This document shows positions 44,484 through 56,624 of a DNA stretch of 64,000 bases, in pieces. The notes under the pieces were generated by a model. The model worked only from the letters and a program-made list of their open reading frames with translations, did not search any database and was not told the DNA's origin. Every line of letters starts with the position of its first letter. The stretch's first letter is position 1. The stretch is from Oxalobacteraceae bacterium UBA6704 (GTDB lineage Bacteria > Pseudomonadota > Gammaproteobacteria > Burkholderiales > Burkholderiaceae_D): positions 1-64,000 of the forward strand of contig DKJA01000181.1 of NCBI GenBank assembly GCA_002454505.1, given 5' to 3'. The position numbers and the translations under genes are program-made.

Positions 44484-44851
44484 GCGTCTTCAAGGCCGAG
44501 GGTACGCATCTGCTGGCCGACCTGTCCGGCGTGGCGCCCCAGTTGCTGACCAGCTGCGAGGCAATCGAAGCGCTGCTTCGGTCCGCCGCGATTGCTGCCG
44601 GCGCGCAGATATTGCACGGTCATTTTCATGCCTTCGGGCCGGGGCTCGGCGTGACCGGCGTGCTGCTGCTGGCGGAATCGCATATTTCGATTCATACGTG
44701 GCCCGAGCAGCAATTTGCCGCCGTCGATATCTTCATGTGCGGCAATTGCGCGCCGCAGCGGGCGCTCGATGTTTTGATTGAAGCGCTGGCGCCGCGGCGG
44801 CATGAAATCCGGTTTATTAATCGTTCTACCGATTCTGACGTGCCGGCATAA
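44480..44851 (+). CDS. speD: S-adenosylmethionine decarboxylase proenzyme (prokaryotic class 1B)
   Basis: A 123-residue pyruvoyl enzyme making decarboxylated AdoMet, the aminopropyl donor for spermidine. Self-cleavage should occur between E66 and S67 (LLAESHISIHTWPE), H72 is the processing base, and C87 in FMCGNC is the proton donor. The GTG start at 44480 overlaps the upstream stop. It closes the rightward cluster and complements the divergent membrane aminopropyltransferase. Confidence 0.93.
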   Translation: MSVFKAEGTHLLADLSGVAPQLLTSCEAIEALLRSAAIAAGAQILHGHFHAFGPGLGVTGVLLLAESHISIHTWPEQQFAAVDIFMCGNCAPQRALDVLIEALAPRRHEIRFINRSTDSDVPA

Positions 44852-44989
44852 ATATTATTTCTTCATTCGCCGTGATATTAATTTCGGCTACTTGGGGATA
44901 ATATTCGAACGCTAAACAAGGATGCCGCGATAAACGAACTGACGAATTGAACGCTAATCGGTCGATAATCCGCAGGGAGCGGTAATGCC

Positions 44990-45099
44990 GAGCTCGTGTC
45001 CAACCTTGGGGTCAACCCTGTTTTTGGACATGAGCTCAGCTGTTGCCTGTCGAGCTCGTGTCCGGTTTTAGGGTTGACCCCATGGTTGGACACGGCCTC
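44990..45099. repeat. Inverted pair of 48-bp REP-like elements, family D
   Basis: Copy 1 (44990-45037) starts GAGCTCGTGTCCAACC and ends GGACATGAGCTC. Copy 2 (45052-45099) is its reverse complement with 38 of 48 positions identical; the conserved middle is TGGGGTCAACCCT. The pair fills the 302-bp gap between speD and the VOC gene. The remainder (44852-44989) is an AT-rich stretch with no gene. Confidence 0.8.
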
Positions 45100-45153
45100 G
45101 ACAATGCACAGCGTGCTGAATGTGAGTGCGCACTTCCTGGCAGGCGGCGAGAT

Positions 45154-45543
45154 TCAGCTCTCCCGTATCGTCGCCTCGATATTATTGCCGTCCAGATCCA
45201 GCACATAAGCGCTGTAGTAATGCCCCGAGCCAATACGTACGCCGGGCGCACCATGATCCTGGGCACCGTGCTCCAGTGCCGCGGCATAGAAGGCATCCAC
45301 CGCCGAGCGGTTCGGTGCCATGAACGCCATGTGCAGCGGCGCCATGCCGGCCTGGTGACCGTCGGTCCAGTAAGTGGGAATTTCCGAGCCCAGCCATAAA
45401 AACGGATAACCCGCTTCAGGCGCGTAAATGGCCCAGTCCATATCCGTTTCGGTACGGCGAATTCCCAAGGGGTCCAGGCACGCGTCATATAATAATTTGC
45501 TGCGCGTAAAATCCGCTACCACAATGCCGAGATGGTGGATCAT
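45154..45543 (-). CDS. VOC-family (glyoxalase/dioxygenase-like) protein
   Basis: A 129-residue vicinal-oxygen-chelate protein: MIHHLGIVVADFTRSKLLYD, MAPLHMAFMAPNRSAVDAFY, and YYSAYVLDLDGNNIEATI. Candidate metal ligands are the early His (HHLGI), the His in PLHMAF and Glu in NNIEA. The substrate is unknown; family members range from glyoxalases to antibiotic-resistance proteins. It is monocistronic and convergent with the polyamine cluster. Confidence 0.88.
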   Translation of the reverse strand: MIHHLGIVVADFTRSKLLYDACLDPLGIRRTETDMDWAIYAPEAGYPFLWLGSEIPTYWTDGHQAGMAPLHMAFMAPNRSAVDAFYAAALEHGAQDHGAPGVRIGSGHYYSAYVLDLDGNNIEATIRES

Positions 45544-45688
45544 CGACGTTCTCCCAGAGTGAAAGCACAGCCTAGCATCGTTAATTGGCTGCAGGCGCGC
45601 GCGTGAAACTGTCTCAAATTCGCCGGCTCGGTTAAACTGGCAATTGCGCCTTGCCCTCTCATTCTTTTTACATTGTTTCTGGATATCT

Positions 45689-46240
45689 ATGCGCCAATAT
45701 GCGCCATTGTCACTGCTGATTTTCGTTGCGGCCTGCGGCGAGCATTATCAACCCGAGCAGCTGTATATGGCTGCCACCCCGGAGTGCAGGGAATGGGTGG
45801 AAACGTCGCGCTTCGCCTTGCCGCAGGGCGTCAGCGTGACGGCCACCAGCCCCGTCACCAAGGCTGACGGCAGCGCCGAGTTCGGCGTCATCTACCTGGT
45901 GCCGCGCGGCGGCAAGGTGCAGTTCACCACGCGCGCCTTCAGCATCAACCAGCCGAAAGGCCCGCGCATCGCCAAGGCCGACATCCTCAGCTACTACCAG
46001 CGCGGCACGAACAGCCGCGCCGAGATCGTCGAAGTGATCGAGAACGTGCCCGGCCTGCTGATCCCCGTCGCCACGGCCGACGAAACCCAGTGGCGCATCC
46101 GCCTGGGCGTCAAAACCGGCCTGCCGCAGCGCTTCGACCTGGTGACATCGGACGTGATCATCGATGGCGACCGCTATCCGGTGCGGACGTTCACTTACCG
46201 GTGGTTCGAGGAGCGCAAGGCTTACGGGCTGTGCCGCTAA
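45689..46240 (+). CDS. Putative lipoprotein of unknown function
   Basis: A 183-residue protein with a lipoprotein signal (MRQYAPLSLLIFVAACGE, lipobox VAAC, Cys at 16). The mature region is beta-rich (EFGVIYLVPRGGKVQFTTRAF, WRIRLGVKTGLPQRFDLV). I do not recognise the family. The start at 45689 is chosen because the signal begins there. It ends 3 bp before the hairpin that flanks the RAYT gene, which may act as its terminator. Confidence 0.6.
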   Translation: MRQYAPLSLLIFVAACGEHYQPEQLYMAATPECREWVETSRFALPQGVSVTATSPVTKADGSAEFGVIYLVPRGGKVQFTTRAFSINQPKGPRIAKADILSYYQRGTNSRAEIVEVIENVPGLLIPVATADETQWRIRLGVKTGLPQRFDLVTSDVIIDGDRYPVRTFTYRWFEERKAYGLCR

Positions 46241-46243
46241 ACG

Positions 46244-46325
46244 CAAAAAATAGGAACACAAAAATAGGGACAGTCCCTGTTTTACAGGAAAGTTTCCCGT
46301 AAAACAGGGACTGTCCCTATTTTTT
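46244..46325. repeat. REP-like hairpin upstream of the RAYT gene, family A
   Basis: Perfect 25-bp inverted arms at 46261-46285 and 46299-46323 flank a 13-base loop. Each arm contains the core GGGACAGTCCC and ends in A/T runs, so the structure could also terminate transcription both ways. A partial repeat of the arm start precedes it at 46244-46260. Confidence 0.9.
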
Positions 46326-46425
46326 GCCACGCGTTTTTGTTCCGTTTCGGGCGCTGATCGGGCTCAGGTGGGGCCTGCGGTTGTGCTGGCAAAGTTTGGC
46401 GACCTACGTCAAAAGGAGAGTTGCC

Positions 46426-47064
46426 ATGCCACGCCACGCTCGCGTCCTGCTGCAAGGAGTTCCTCTTCATATCATCCAGCGCGGCCATAACCGGCAGCCA
46501 TGCTTTCATGATGAGGCGGACTTCCGCGCCTATCTGAACTGGCTGCGCAAGTGCGCGGACCTGATGAACGCGTCCATACACGCCTATGTGCTGATGACGA
46601 ATCACGTGCATCTGCTGGCGTCGTTCGAATACCCGGCCGTCGTCAGCGATTTCATGAAGGCGATCGGGCAGCAGCACACCCAGTATCTGAACAAGCGTCT
46701 GGGACGTACGGGAACGGTCTGGGAAGGCCGCTTCAAATCCTGCCCCGTGCCGACGGAGAAGTATCTCGTCGTTTGCCAGAAGTACATCGAACTGAATCCG
46801 GTGCGCGCCCGCATGGTCGGCAGTGTCGACGCGTATCCATGGTCGAGCTACCGCGATAACGCCGGCGGCCGGCACGACACATTGGTGCGGCCTCATTACC
46901 TCTACCTGGCCCTGGGCCAAACGAAAGACCTGCGGCAGCATCGGTATCAGCGGCTTTTCGACCATATCGAGAGCAGCCTCTTCGACGATATCCGCCATGC
47001 CACGATCGCCAACGCGGTTCCCGGCCAGCCAATGAAGAAACGCGGCAGGCCAGCCAGAAACTAG
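46426..47064 (+). CDS. REP-associated tyrosine transposase (RAYT, IS200-like Y1 fold)
   Basis: A 212-residue single-domain Y1 transposase. The HUH metal motif is H60-V-H62 in LMTNHVHLLAS, and the catalytic tyrosine is Y120 in QKYIELNPVRARMV. TGTVWEGRFKSCPV and YPWSSYRDNAGG are typical of RAYTs. The ATG at 46426 has AGGAG upstream. It is bracketed by two copies of a REP-like hairpin (46244-46325 and 47065-47150), the defining layout of a REPtron. RAYTs nick and join REP hairpins as single strands and are thought to have spread them. The frame is intact with all catalytic residues. Confidence 0.9.
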   Translation: MPRHARVLLQGVPLHIIQRGHNRQPCFHDEADFRAYLNWLRKCADLMNASIHAYVLMTNHVHLLASFEYPAVVSDFMKAIGQQHTQYLNKRLGRTGTVWEGRFKSCPVPTEKYLVVCQKYIELNPVRARMVGSVDAYPWSSYRDNAGGRHDTLVRPHYLYLALGQTKDLRQHRYQRLFDHIESSLFDDIRHATIANAVPGQPMKKRGRPARN

Positions 47065-47150
47065 CGGCAAAAAATAGGGACACAAAAATAGGGACAGTCC
47101 CTTTTTTAGGGGAAAGTTTCCTGTAAAACAGGGTCTGTCCCTATTTTTAG
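47065..47150. repeat. REP-like hairpin downstream of the RAYT gene, family A
   Basis: A second copy of the upstream hairpin in the same orientation, starting right after the RAYT stop with the same GGCAAAAAATAGG-type entry and the core GGGACAGTCCC. The arms have diverged (several mismatches) compared with the perfect upstream copy. Confidence 0.85.
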
Positions 47151-47155
47151 AAAGT

Positions 47156-47182
47156 AAAAAAGGCAGCCGAAGCTGCCTTTTT
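47156..47182 (-). terminator. Rho-independent terminator of the atp operon
   Basis: On the minus strand: GGCAGC, the stable tetraloop TTCG, GCTGCC, then T6. It lies 19 bp past the atpC stop codon. Confidence 0.9.
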
Positions 47183-47200
47183 GTTGTGCTGAGCAACCGC

Positions 47201-47629
47201 TTAGTGGCGGTTGGTCTGGCGCAGTTTGGCGATGGCTGCCAGCTGGCCGATGGCCGCTGCCAGTTCGGCTTGCGCTTTCGCGTAGTCGATGCCGGTCTTG
47301 TTGTTGGCCAGGTTTTCTTCCGCCAGTTTCTTGGCGGCCTGGGCCTTTGCTTCGTCCAGGTCGCCACCACGGATCGCGGTGTCGGCCAGTACCGTCACGG
47401 CGTTCGGCTGCACTTCCAGCAGGCCGCCGGCGACGAAGACGAACTCTTCCTCCGACTTGCCTGCAACCTGGATGCGCACCGCGCCCGGACGGATACGGGT
47501 GATCAGCGGCGTGTGCTTCGGGTAGATCCCCAGCTCGCCCTGCTCGCCCGGCAACGCGACGAACGTGGCTTCGCCGGAGAAGATCAGCTCTTCCGCGGAG
47601 ACCACATCGACGTGAATAGTGTTTGCCAT
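47201..47629 (-). CDS. atpC: ATP synthase epsilon subunit
   Basis: A 142-residue F1 epsilon subunit. The N-terminal beta-sandwich ([46 protein letters not shown]) is followed by a two-helix C-terminal domain that can inhibit ATP hydrolysis ([18 protein letters not shown]). It is the last gene of the operon, 56 bp after atpD, and is followed by a terminator. Confidence 0.95.
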   Translation of the reverse strand: MANTIHVDVVSAEELIFSGEATFVALPGEQGELGIYPKHTPLITRIRPGAVRIQVAGKSEEEFVFVAGGLLEVQPNAVTVLADTAIRGGDLDEAKAQAAKKLAEENLANNKTGIDYAKAQAELAAAIGQLAAIAKLRQTNRH

Positions 47630-47685
47630 ATAAATCCTATCGGGGTGAACGACGCCGCCTCAGCAAGGCGGCGTCATGCATCGCA

Positions 47686-49994
<2,309 letters not shown>

Positions 49995-50048
49995 GAGTCC
50001 TTACTCCTTCTGCGCGTAAGGCGGCGTCATCCGACGCCGCCATGCTGC

Positions 50049-51590
50049 TTAAAATGCGCCGGATTTCTTGAAATCAGCAATGGCGGCCGACAGTGCTGCT
50101 TCGGCGTCTTTATCCAGTTGCTTGGTTTCTTCGATCTTCGACAGCAGAGCGGCGTGCTTGGCTTTCAGGAACGAGTGCATGCCCGCTTCGAACGGCAGCA
50201 CCTGCTTCACGGCGATATCGTCGAGGAAGCCCTTGTTCACTGCAAACAGCGACGCGCCCATCAGCGAGATCGACAGCGGCGAGTATTGCGCCTGCTTCAG
50301 CAGTTCCGTCACGCGGGCACCGCGGTCCAGCTGCTTGCGGGTCGATTCGTCCAGGTCGGAAGCGAACTGCGCGAACGCAGCCAGCTCGCGGTACTGTGCC
50401 AGGTCGGTACGGATACCGCCGGACAGGCCCTTGATGACCTTCGTCTGGGCTGCACCACCCACGCGCGACACCGAAATACCGGCGTTGATCGCAGGACGGA
50501 TGCCCGAGTTGAACAGCGACGTTTCCAGGAAGATCTGGCCGTCGGTAATCGAGATCACGTTGGTCGGCACGAAGGCGGACACGTCGCCAGCCTGCGTTTC
50601 GATGATCGGCAGTGCCGTCAGCGAACCGGTCTTGCCGGTGACGGCGCCGTTGGTGAAGGCGGACACGTAGTCGGCGTTCACGCGGGCGGCGCGTTCCAGC
50701 AGGCGGCTGTGCAGGTAGAACACGTCGCCAGGGTAGGCTTCGCGGCCTGGCGGACGGCGCAGCAGCAGCGAGATCTGGCGGTAAGCGACAGCTTGCTTCG
50801 ACAGGTCATCGTACACGATCAGCGCGTCTTCGCCGCGGTCGCGGAAGTATTCGCCCATCGTGCAGCCCGAGTAGGCCGAGATGTATTGCATGGCGGCCGA
50901 TTCCGAAGCGGAAGCGGCGACGACGATCGTGTATTCCATCGCGCCGTGCTGTTCCAGCGAACGCACGATGTTCTTGATGGTCGATGCCTTCTGGCCGATG
51001 GCGACGTAGATACACGTCATGCCCTGGCCCTTCTGGTTGATGATCGCATCGACTGCCACGGCCGACTTGCCGGTCTGGCGGTCGCCGATGATCAGTTCGC
51101 GCTGGCCGCGGCCGACGGGAACCATCGCATCGATGGACTTCAGGCCGGTCTGCATCGGCTGCGACACGGATTCGCGGGCGATCACGCCCGGTGCGATTTT
51201 TTCGATCGGCGAGGTCAGCTTCGCTTCGATCGGGCCCTTGCCGTCGATCGGCTGGCCCAGCGCGTTGACGACGCGGCCGCGCAGTTCCGGACCGACCGGC
51301 ACTTCCAGGATGCGGCCCGTGCATTTCACGGTGTCGCCTTCCGAGATGTGCTCGTAGGCACCCAGAATCACGGAACCGACGGAGTCGCGCTCCAGGTTCA
51401 TGGCCAGGCCGAACGTGTTGCCCGGGAATTCCAGCATCTCGCCTTGCATCACATCGGACAGACCGTGGATGCGGCAGATACCGTCGGCAACCGAGATAAC
51501 GGTGCCCTGATTGCGCACTTCAGCGCTGCCATCAATGCCTTGGATCCGGCTCTTGATCAGCTCGCTGATTTCAGATGGGTTGAGTTGCAT
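50049..51590 (-). CDS. atpA: ATP synthase alpha subunit (regulatory)
   Basis: A 513-residue F1 alpha subunit with Walker [35 protein letters not shown] and the arginine-finger region [29 protein letters not shown] forms the N-terminus that contacts delta. It sits between atpH and atpG; 54 bp separate it from atpG. Confidence 0.97.
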   Translation of the reverse strand: MQLNPSEISELIKSRIQGIDGSAEVRNQGTVISVADGICRIHGLSDVMQGEMLEFPGNTFGLAMNLERDSVGSVILGAYEHISEGDTVKCTGRILEVPVGPELRGRVVNALGQPIDGKGPIEAKLTSPIEKIAPGVIARESVSQPMQTGLKSIDAMVPVGRGQRELIIGDRQTGKSAVAVDAIINQKGQGMTCIYVAIGQKASTIKNIVRSLEQHGAMEYTIVVAASASESAAMQYISAYSGCTMGEYFRDRGEDALIVYDDLSKQAVAYRQISLLLRRPPGREAYPGDVFYLHSRLLERAARVNADYVSAFTNGAVTGKTGSLTALPIIETQAGDVSAFVPTNVISITDGQIFLETSLFNSGIRPAINAGISVSRVGGAAQTKVIKGLSGGIRTDLAQYRELAAFAQFASDLDESTRKQLDRGARVTELLKQAQYSPLSISLMGASLFAVNKGFLDDIAVKQVLPFEAGMHSFLKAKHAALLSKIEETKQLDKDAEAALSAAIADFKKSGAF

Positions 51591-51666
51591 ACTAACTCCT
51601 AATTGTTTTCTCTCAGCTTGCGCGAGGGTATATGGTCTGCCGCAGGCGGCTGCCGTGATGCGGGCG

Positions 51667-52200
51667 TTACGACGTCAGCGCAACACGCATCTGTTGCAGC
51701 CGGGCGCGTACCGAAGTGTCCAGCACTTCGTCGCCAACCACCACGCGCACGCCACCGATCAGCGATGGATCTACCGTGACGCCTGGGTTGAGCTTGCGGC
51801 CGAATTTCTTTTCCAGCGTGGCGACCAGTGCTGCGGTCTGCGCAGCGTCCAGGTCGAATGCGCTGGTGATTTCGGCGTCCGCAGCACCTTCCACGCCGTT
51901 TTTCAGGTCGTGGAACTGGGTGCCGATTTGCGGCAGCAGTGCGATGCGGCCGTTTTCGATCAGCATCGACAGGAAGTTCTTCGCTTCCGCGGTCAGCGGC
52001 GATTTCAGCAGGGCGGTAATGGCGGCCAGCACATCGCTGTCCGACACCTTCGGGTTGCGGGCATACGCCAGCACCTCTTCGTGCGAACCGATCTGGGCCA
52101 GTTCGGACACCAGATCGGACCACTGCGCGAGGTTGCCAGCCTGGGCTACGCGGAAGAGGGCTTCCGCGTAAGGACGAGCGACGGTTGCGAGTTCAGCCAT
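51667..52200 (-). CDS. atpH: ATP synthase delta subunit
   Basis: A 177-residue delta subunit that joins F1 to the peripheral stalk. The N-terminal helical bundle ([16 protein letters not shown]) and the C-terminal region ([37 protein letters not shown]) are typical. It starts 2 bp after atpF. Confidence 0.95.
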   Translation of the reverse strand: MAELATVARPYAEALFRVAQAGNLAQWSDLVSELAQIGSHEEVLAYARNPKVSDSDVLAAITALLKSPLTAEAKNFLSMLIENGRIALLPQIGTQFHDLKNGVEGAADAEITSAFDLDAAQTAALVATLEKKFGRKLNPGVTVDPSLIGGVRVVVGDEVLDTSVRARLQQMRVALTS

Positions 52201-52202
52201 GA

Positions 52203-52673
52203 TTACAGCTCGGTCGCAAGGCGATTCAGCAGGTCGGCGTGGGCCGACGCGGTGACTTCGCGCTTCAGGATTTGCTCGGCGCCCTTGACTGCCAGGTCCG
52301 CTACCTGGGCACGCAGTTGCTCGCGGGCCTGGGTGACTTGCTGCTCGGCTTCGGCCTTGGCGGCGGCGATGATGCGGTCCGCTTCGGCTTTGGCGTTGGC
52401 CTTGATTTCTTCAGCGATCAGCTGAGCACGCTTTTCAGCGTCCGCGACGCGCGACGCAGCTTCGTCACGCGCGGAGGACAGGGCTTCCGTAGCGCGCTTT
52501 TCAGCAGCCGCCATCGAAGCCTGGCCCTGGTCGGCAGCAGCCAGACCGTCCGCGATACGCTTGGCACGCTCATCCAGCGCTGCATTCAGCGCCGGGAATA
52601 CGAATTTCATCGAGAACCAGACGAGCACCGCGAAGGTGATCATCTGACCGATGAGAGACATATTGATGTTCAT
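52203..52673 (-). CDS. atpF: ATP synthase b subunit
   Basis: A 156-residue peripheral-stalk subunit: one N-terminal membrane helix ([23 protein letters not shown]), then a long Ala/Glu/Lys/Arg-rich coiled coil that dimerises and reaches delta. The length matches E. coli b. Confidence 0.95.
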   Translation of the reverse strand: MNINMSLIGQMITFAVLVWFSMKFVFPALNAALDERAKRIADGLAAADQGQASMAAAEKRATEALSSARDEAASRVADAEKRAQLIAEEIKANAKAEADRIIAAAKAEAEQQVTQAREQLRAQVADLAVKGAEQILKREVTASAHADLLNRLATEL

Positions 52674-52711
52674 ACCTTGCTCCTAAAAAGTTTCCCCGGT
52701 TGGAGCGTGGA

Positions 52712-53002
<291 letters not shown>

Positions 53003-53105
53003 CTAAGATTTAAAAAAACTACAGATACCAGATTTAAAAAACGTTTCTTGCATTTATTGCAGGGCACCTCGCGCAGCCCTTGCGGGCAGCGCGGGGTTCC
53101 CTTGT

Positions 53106-54346
<1,241 letters not shown>

Positions 54347-54389
54347 TTGCCGACTTTCTTAACGTAGCTTTAAGACCCAAAGACACGGG

Positions 54390-54419
54390 ATTATAGGTCC
54401 CTTACGATTGCCGCGTCAA
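54390..54419 (-). promoter_or_regulatory. Sigma-70 promoter of the atp operon
   Basis: On the minus strand TTGACG (54414-54419), an 18-base spacer, and a perfect TATAAT (54390-54395). The predicted transcript starts near 54383 and reaches the atpI GTG after about 37 bases. Between 54420 and 54628 I see no gene; TGTGCATAA at 54497-54505 is a lone DnaA-box-like sequence. Confidence 0.8.
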
Positions 54420-54628
54420 ACATGCTGCACCGCAACAGAGCAATGGAAAGCAACATTGCAACAACGTTTATCTTCCAAGACGACCAAACGCACCAACTCT
54501 GTGCATAAGTTGCCTGCATGGCATACTTAGCTCAGCCTTAAGAGGGTTTGACGGGACCTGGACCGATATCGGGACGGTACCGGGCCGTCGCAATAGACGT
54601 TCCGGCAAGGGTGGGGAATTTTTGTCGG

Positions 54629-54738
54629 CCGGGGACTGTCCCCGGCTTTTCGGGGCCTGTCCCCGGGGTTGCTTCTACTTCTTGGTGGCGCCAGACCGAA
54701 AACAACCCCGGGGACAGGCCCTTGCAGGGACAGTCCCC
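54629..54738. repeat. REP-like pair, family B (locus B3), touching the parB stop codon
   Basis: The left copies at 54629-54645 (CCGGGGACTGTCCCCGG) and 54651-54668 face a right copy at 54705-54738 (CCCCGGGGACAGGCCC, TTGCA, GGGACAGTCCCC). The inner stretches GGGGTTG and CAACCCC pair. The last base of the element is the first base of the parB stop codon on the opposite strand. Confidence 0.85.
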
Positions 54739-55619
54739 TACGGCCGCAACCGGGCCAGCACGCCATCCAGAATATCCAGATCGGCAAAGTCGATGATCAG
54801 CTGACCTTTACCCTTGCTGCCCATCTTGAACGCCACCGTCGTGGCCAGCGTATCGGACAGTTCTTCCTCGAGCCGCCGAATGTCGGCCGACTTCTCGCGC
54901 ACCTTTGCTTCCGGCTTGGAGGTCTGCTCCTCGAGCGTGCGGGTCACCAGTTTTTCCGTCTCGCGCACCGACAGCCGCTTGGCGATCACCTGGTTGGCCA
55001 GCGTGATTTGGCTGGCGGCATCGACGGCCAGCAGCGCGCGGGCGTGGCCCATGTCGATGTCGCCGGCCATCAGCATCGTCTGCACCGGGGACGCCAGGTT
55101 CATCAGCCGCAGCAGGTTCGACACCGCGCTGCGCGACCGGCCGACGGCATGGGCCGCCTGCTCGTGCGTGAAGGCGAAATCGGTGATCAGCCGGTGAATG
55201 CCCTGCGCCTCTTCCAGCGGATTGAGGTCTTCGCGCTGGATGTTCTCGATCAGCGCCATGGCGGCGGCGGCCGTGTCGTCCACGTCGCGTACCAGTACCG
55301 GCACGTTGTCCAGGCCGGCGATCTGCGCGGCGCGGAAGCGGCGTTCGCCGGCGATGATCTCGTAGCTGGTCTGGCCGTTGGCCGTGCCGACGGGGCGCAC
55401 GAGGATCGGCTGCATGATGCCCTGCGTCTTGATCGACGCGGCCAGCTCCTGCAGGCTGCCTTCGTCCATCCGCGTGCGCGGCTGGTATTTGCCCGGTTGC
55501 AGTTGCGCGACCGCCAGCTCGGACGGCTTGCCCTGCTCCGCCTGGTTGGACGCATCGCCGTTACCGCCCAGCAGCGCATCGAGGCCGCGGCCGAGGCCTT
55601 TCAGTTTTTTGGTTGCCAT
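54738..55619 (-). CDS. parB: Chromosome partitioning protein ParB
   Basis: A 293-residue CTP-dependent DNA clamp that loads at parS. The N-terminal KGLGRGLDALLGG is the ParA-contact motif. LQPGKYQPRTRMDEGSLQELAASI and the GERRFRAAQIAGL CTP-binding box are followed by the HTH (FTHEQAAHAVGRSRSAVSNLLRLMNL) and a C-terminal dimerisation domain. Three parS sites lie about 4 kb away. Unusually, family B REP-like pairs lie directly on both sides of the gene. Confidence 0.95.
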   Translation of the reverse strand: MATKKLKGLGRGLDALLGGNGDASNQAEQGKPSELAVAQLQPGKYQPRTRMDEGSLQELAASIKTQGIMQPILVRPVGTANGQTSYEIIAGERRFRAAQIAGLDNVPVLVRDVDDTAAAAMALIENIQREDLNPLEEAQGIHRLITDFAFTHEQAAHAVGRSRSAVSNLLRLMNLASPVQTMLMAGDIDMGHARALLAVDAASQITLANQVIAKRLSVRETEKLVTRTLEEQTSKPEAKVREKSADIRRLEEELSDTLATTVAFKMGSKGKGQLIIDFADLDILDGVLARLRP

Positions 55620-55634
55620 GATTGATTAGTTAGC

Positions 55635-55740
55635 TGGGGACTGTCCCTGCACAGGGACTGTCCCCGGGGTTGTCTTTGACTTTACTGCCGAGTCGACGGA
55701 AAGCAGAACCGGGGAAAGTCCCTTGCAGGGACAGTCCCCC
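55635..55740. repeat. REP-like pair, family B (locus B4), between parA and parB
   Basis: The left part at 55636-55661 has GGGGACTGTCCC, TGCA, CAGGGACTGTCCCC. The right part at 55709-55739 has CCGGGGAAAGTCCC, TTGCA, GGGACAGTCCCC. It separates the parA stop from the parB start and fills the 126-bp gap. Confidence 0.85.
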
Positions 55741-55745
55741 GCCCG

Positions 55746-56516
55746 TTACATTTTCTTGATGCGCTTGACCATCTCCGCGCCGAACGCGATATACGCCTGC
55801 GCCCCCTTGGAGGACGGGTCGAACGTCACCCCGGGCATCCCATAACTGGGCGCTTCGGCGAGGCGCACGTTGCGCGGAATGATCGTCTTGAACACCTTGT
55901 CGCCGAAGTGCTGCTCCAGCTGGGCCGACACCTGCTGCGACAGCGTCATGCGCGGATCGAACATCACGCGCAGCAGCCCGATGATCTTCAGGTCCGGGTT
56001 CAGGTTGGCATGCACCTTCTTGATCGTGTTGACCAGGTCGGACAGGCCTTCCAGCGCGTAGTACTCGCACTGCATCGGGATGATCACGCCGTGCGCGGCG
56101 CACAGGCCGTTCAGCGTCAGCATCGACAGCGCGGGCGGGCAGTCGATCAGGATGAAGTCGTAATCCTTGTCCACCGCCGCCAGCGCATCCTTCAGGCGCT
56201 TCTCGCGGTTGTCCAGTTCCACCATCTCCACTTCGGCGCCGGCCAGCTCGCGGTTCGACGGCAGCACGTCGAAGCGCCCTGCTTCGGAACGCTGGCGCGC
56301 CGTGGCCACGTCGGACGTGCCCAGCATGACTTCATAGGTGGAAGCCGGCAGGCCCGCCTTGTTGATGCCGGCGCCCATCGTGGCATTGCCCTGCGGGTCC
56401 AGGTCGACCAGCAGCACCCGCTGGTTCAGCTTGGCCAGGCCGGCGGACAGGTTCACCGTGGTGGTGGTCTTGCCCACGCCGCCCTTCTGGTTTGCTACGC
56501 AAAAAATCTTCGCCAT
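55746..56516 (-). CDS. parA: Chromosome partitioning ATPase ParA (Soj)
   Basis: A 256-residue deviant-Walker ATPase: NQKGGVGKTTTTVNL, VDLDPQGNATMGAG, FILIDCPPALSML and PRNVRLAEAPS. It binds DNA non-specifically as an ATP dimer and drives ParB-parS complexes during segregation. It follows rsmG, with an AT-rich palindromic block between, and precedes parB. Confidence 0.96.
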   Translation of the reverse strand: MAKIFCVANQKGGVGKTTTTVNLSAGLAKLNQRVLLVDLDPQGNATMGAGINKAGLPASTYEVMLGTSDVATARQRSEAGRFDVLPSNRELAGAEVEMVELDNREKRLKDALAAVDKDYDFILIDCPPALSMLTLNGLCAAHGVIIPMQCEYYALEGLSDLVNTIKKVHANLNPDLKIIGLLRVMFDPRMTLSQQVSAQLEQHFGDKVFKTIIPRNVRLAEAPSYGMPGVTFDPSSKGAQAYIAFGAEMVKRIKKM

Positions 56517-56540
56517 GTATTCTTGTTCTGTTTCAGGTTT

Positions 56541-56624
56541 TTGTTTATATCGTTTATACGATTTATACCGTATAAATCGTTTATATCATTTATACGGTAT
56601 AAATGATTTATATCATTTATACCG
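56541..56624. repeat. AT-rich block of 23-bp palindromes before parA
   Basis: Two perfect odd palindromes with 11-bp arms and a one-base centre: 56558-56580 (arm ACGATTTATAC) and 56585-56607 (arm ATCATTTATAC). Further half sites lie at about 56548-56560 and 56612-56624, the latter running over the rsmG stop codon. The block is about 75 percent A/T in otherwise GC-rich DNA. It looks like a set of binding sites or a stress-unwound region and lies 25-100 bp upstream of the parA start. Confidence 0.8.

Noticed and set aside
44878..45208. Small open frames over the 45 kb repeats
   Set aside because: Both strands are open only because of the palindromic elements; the translations repeat each other in inverted copies and have no ribosome sites.
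46426..47064. Classical IS200/IS605 insertion sequence
   Set aside because: There is no TnpB or target-specific ends; the flanking hairpins and protein motifs match the domesticated RAYT arrangement instead.
54497..54505. Replication origin near atpI
   Set aside because: A single DnaA-box-like TGTGCATAA is present, with no cluster of boxes, no DnaA gene and no AT-rich unwinding element beside it. The AT-rich block before parA also lacks DnaA boxes.
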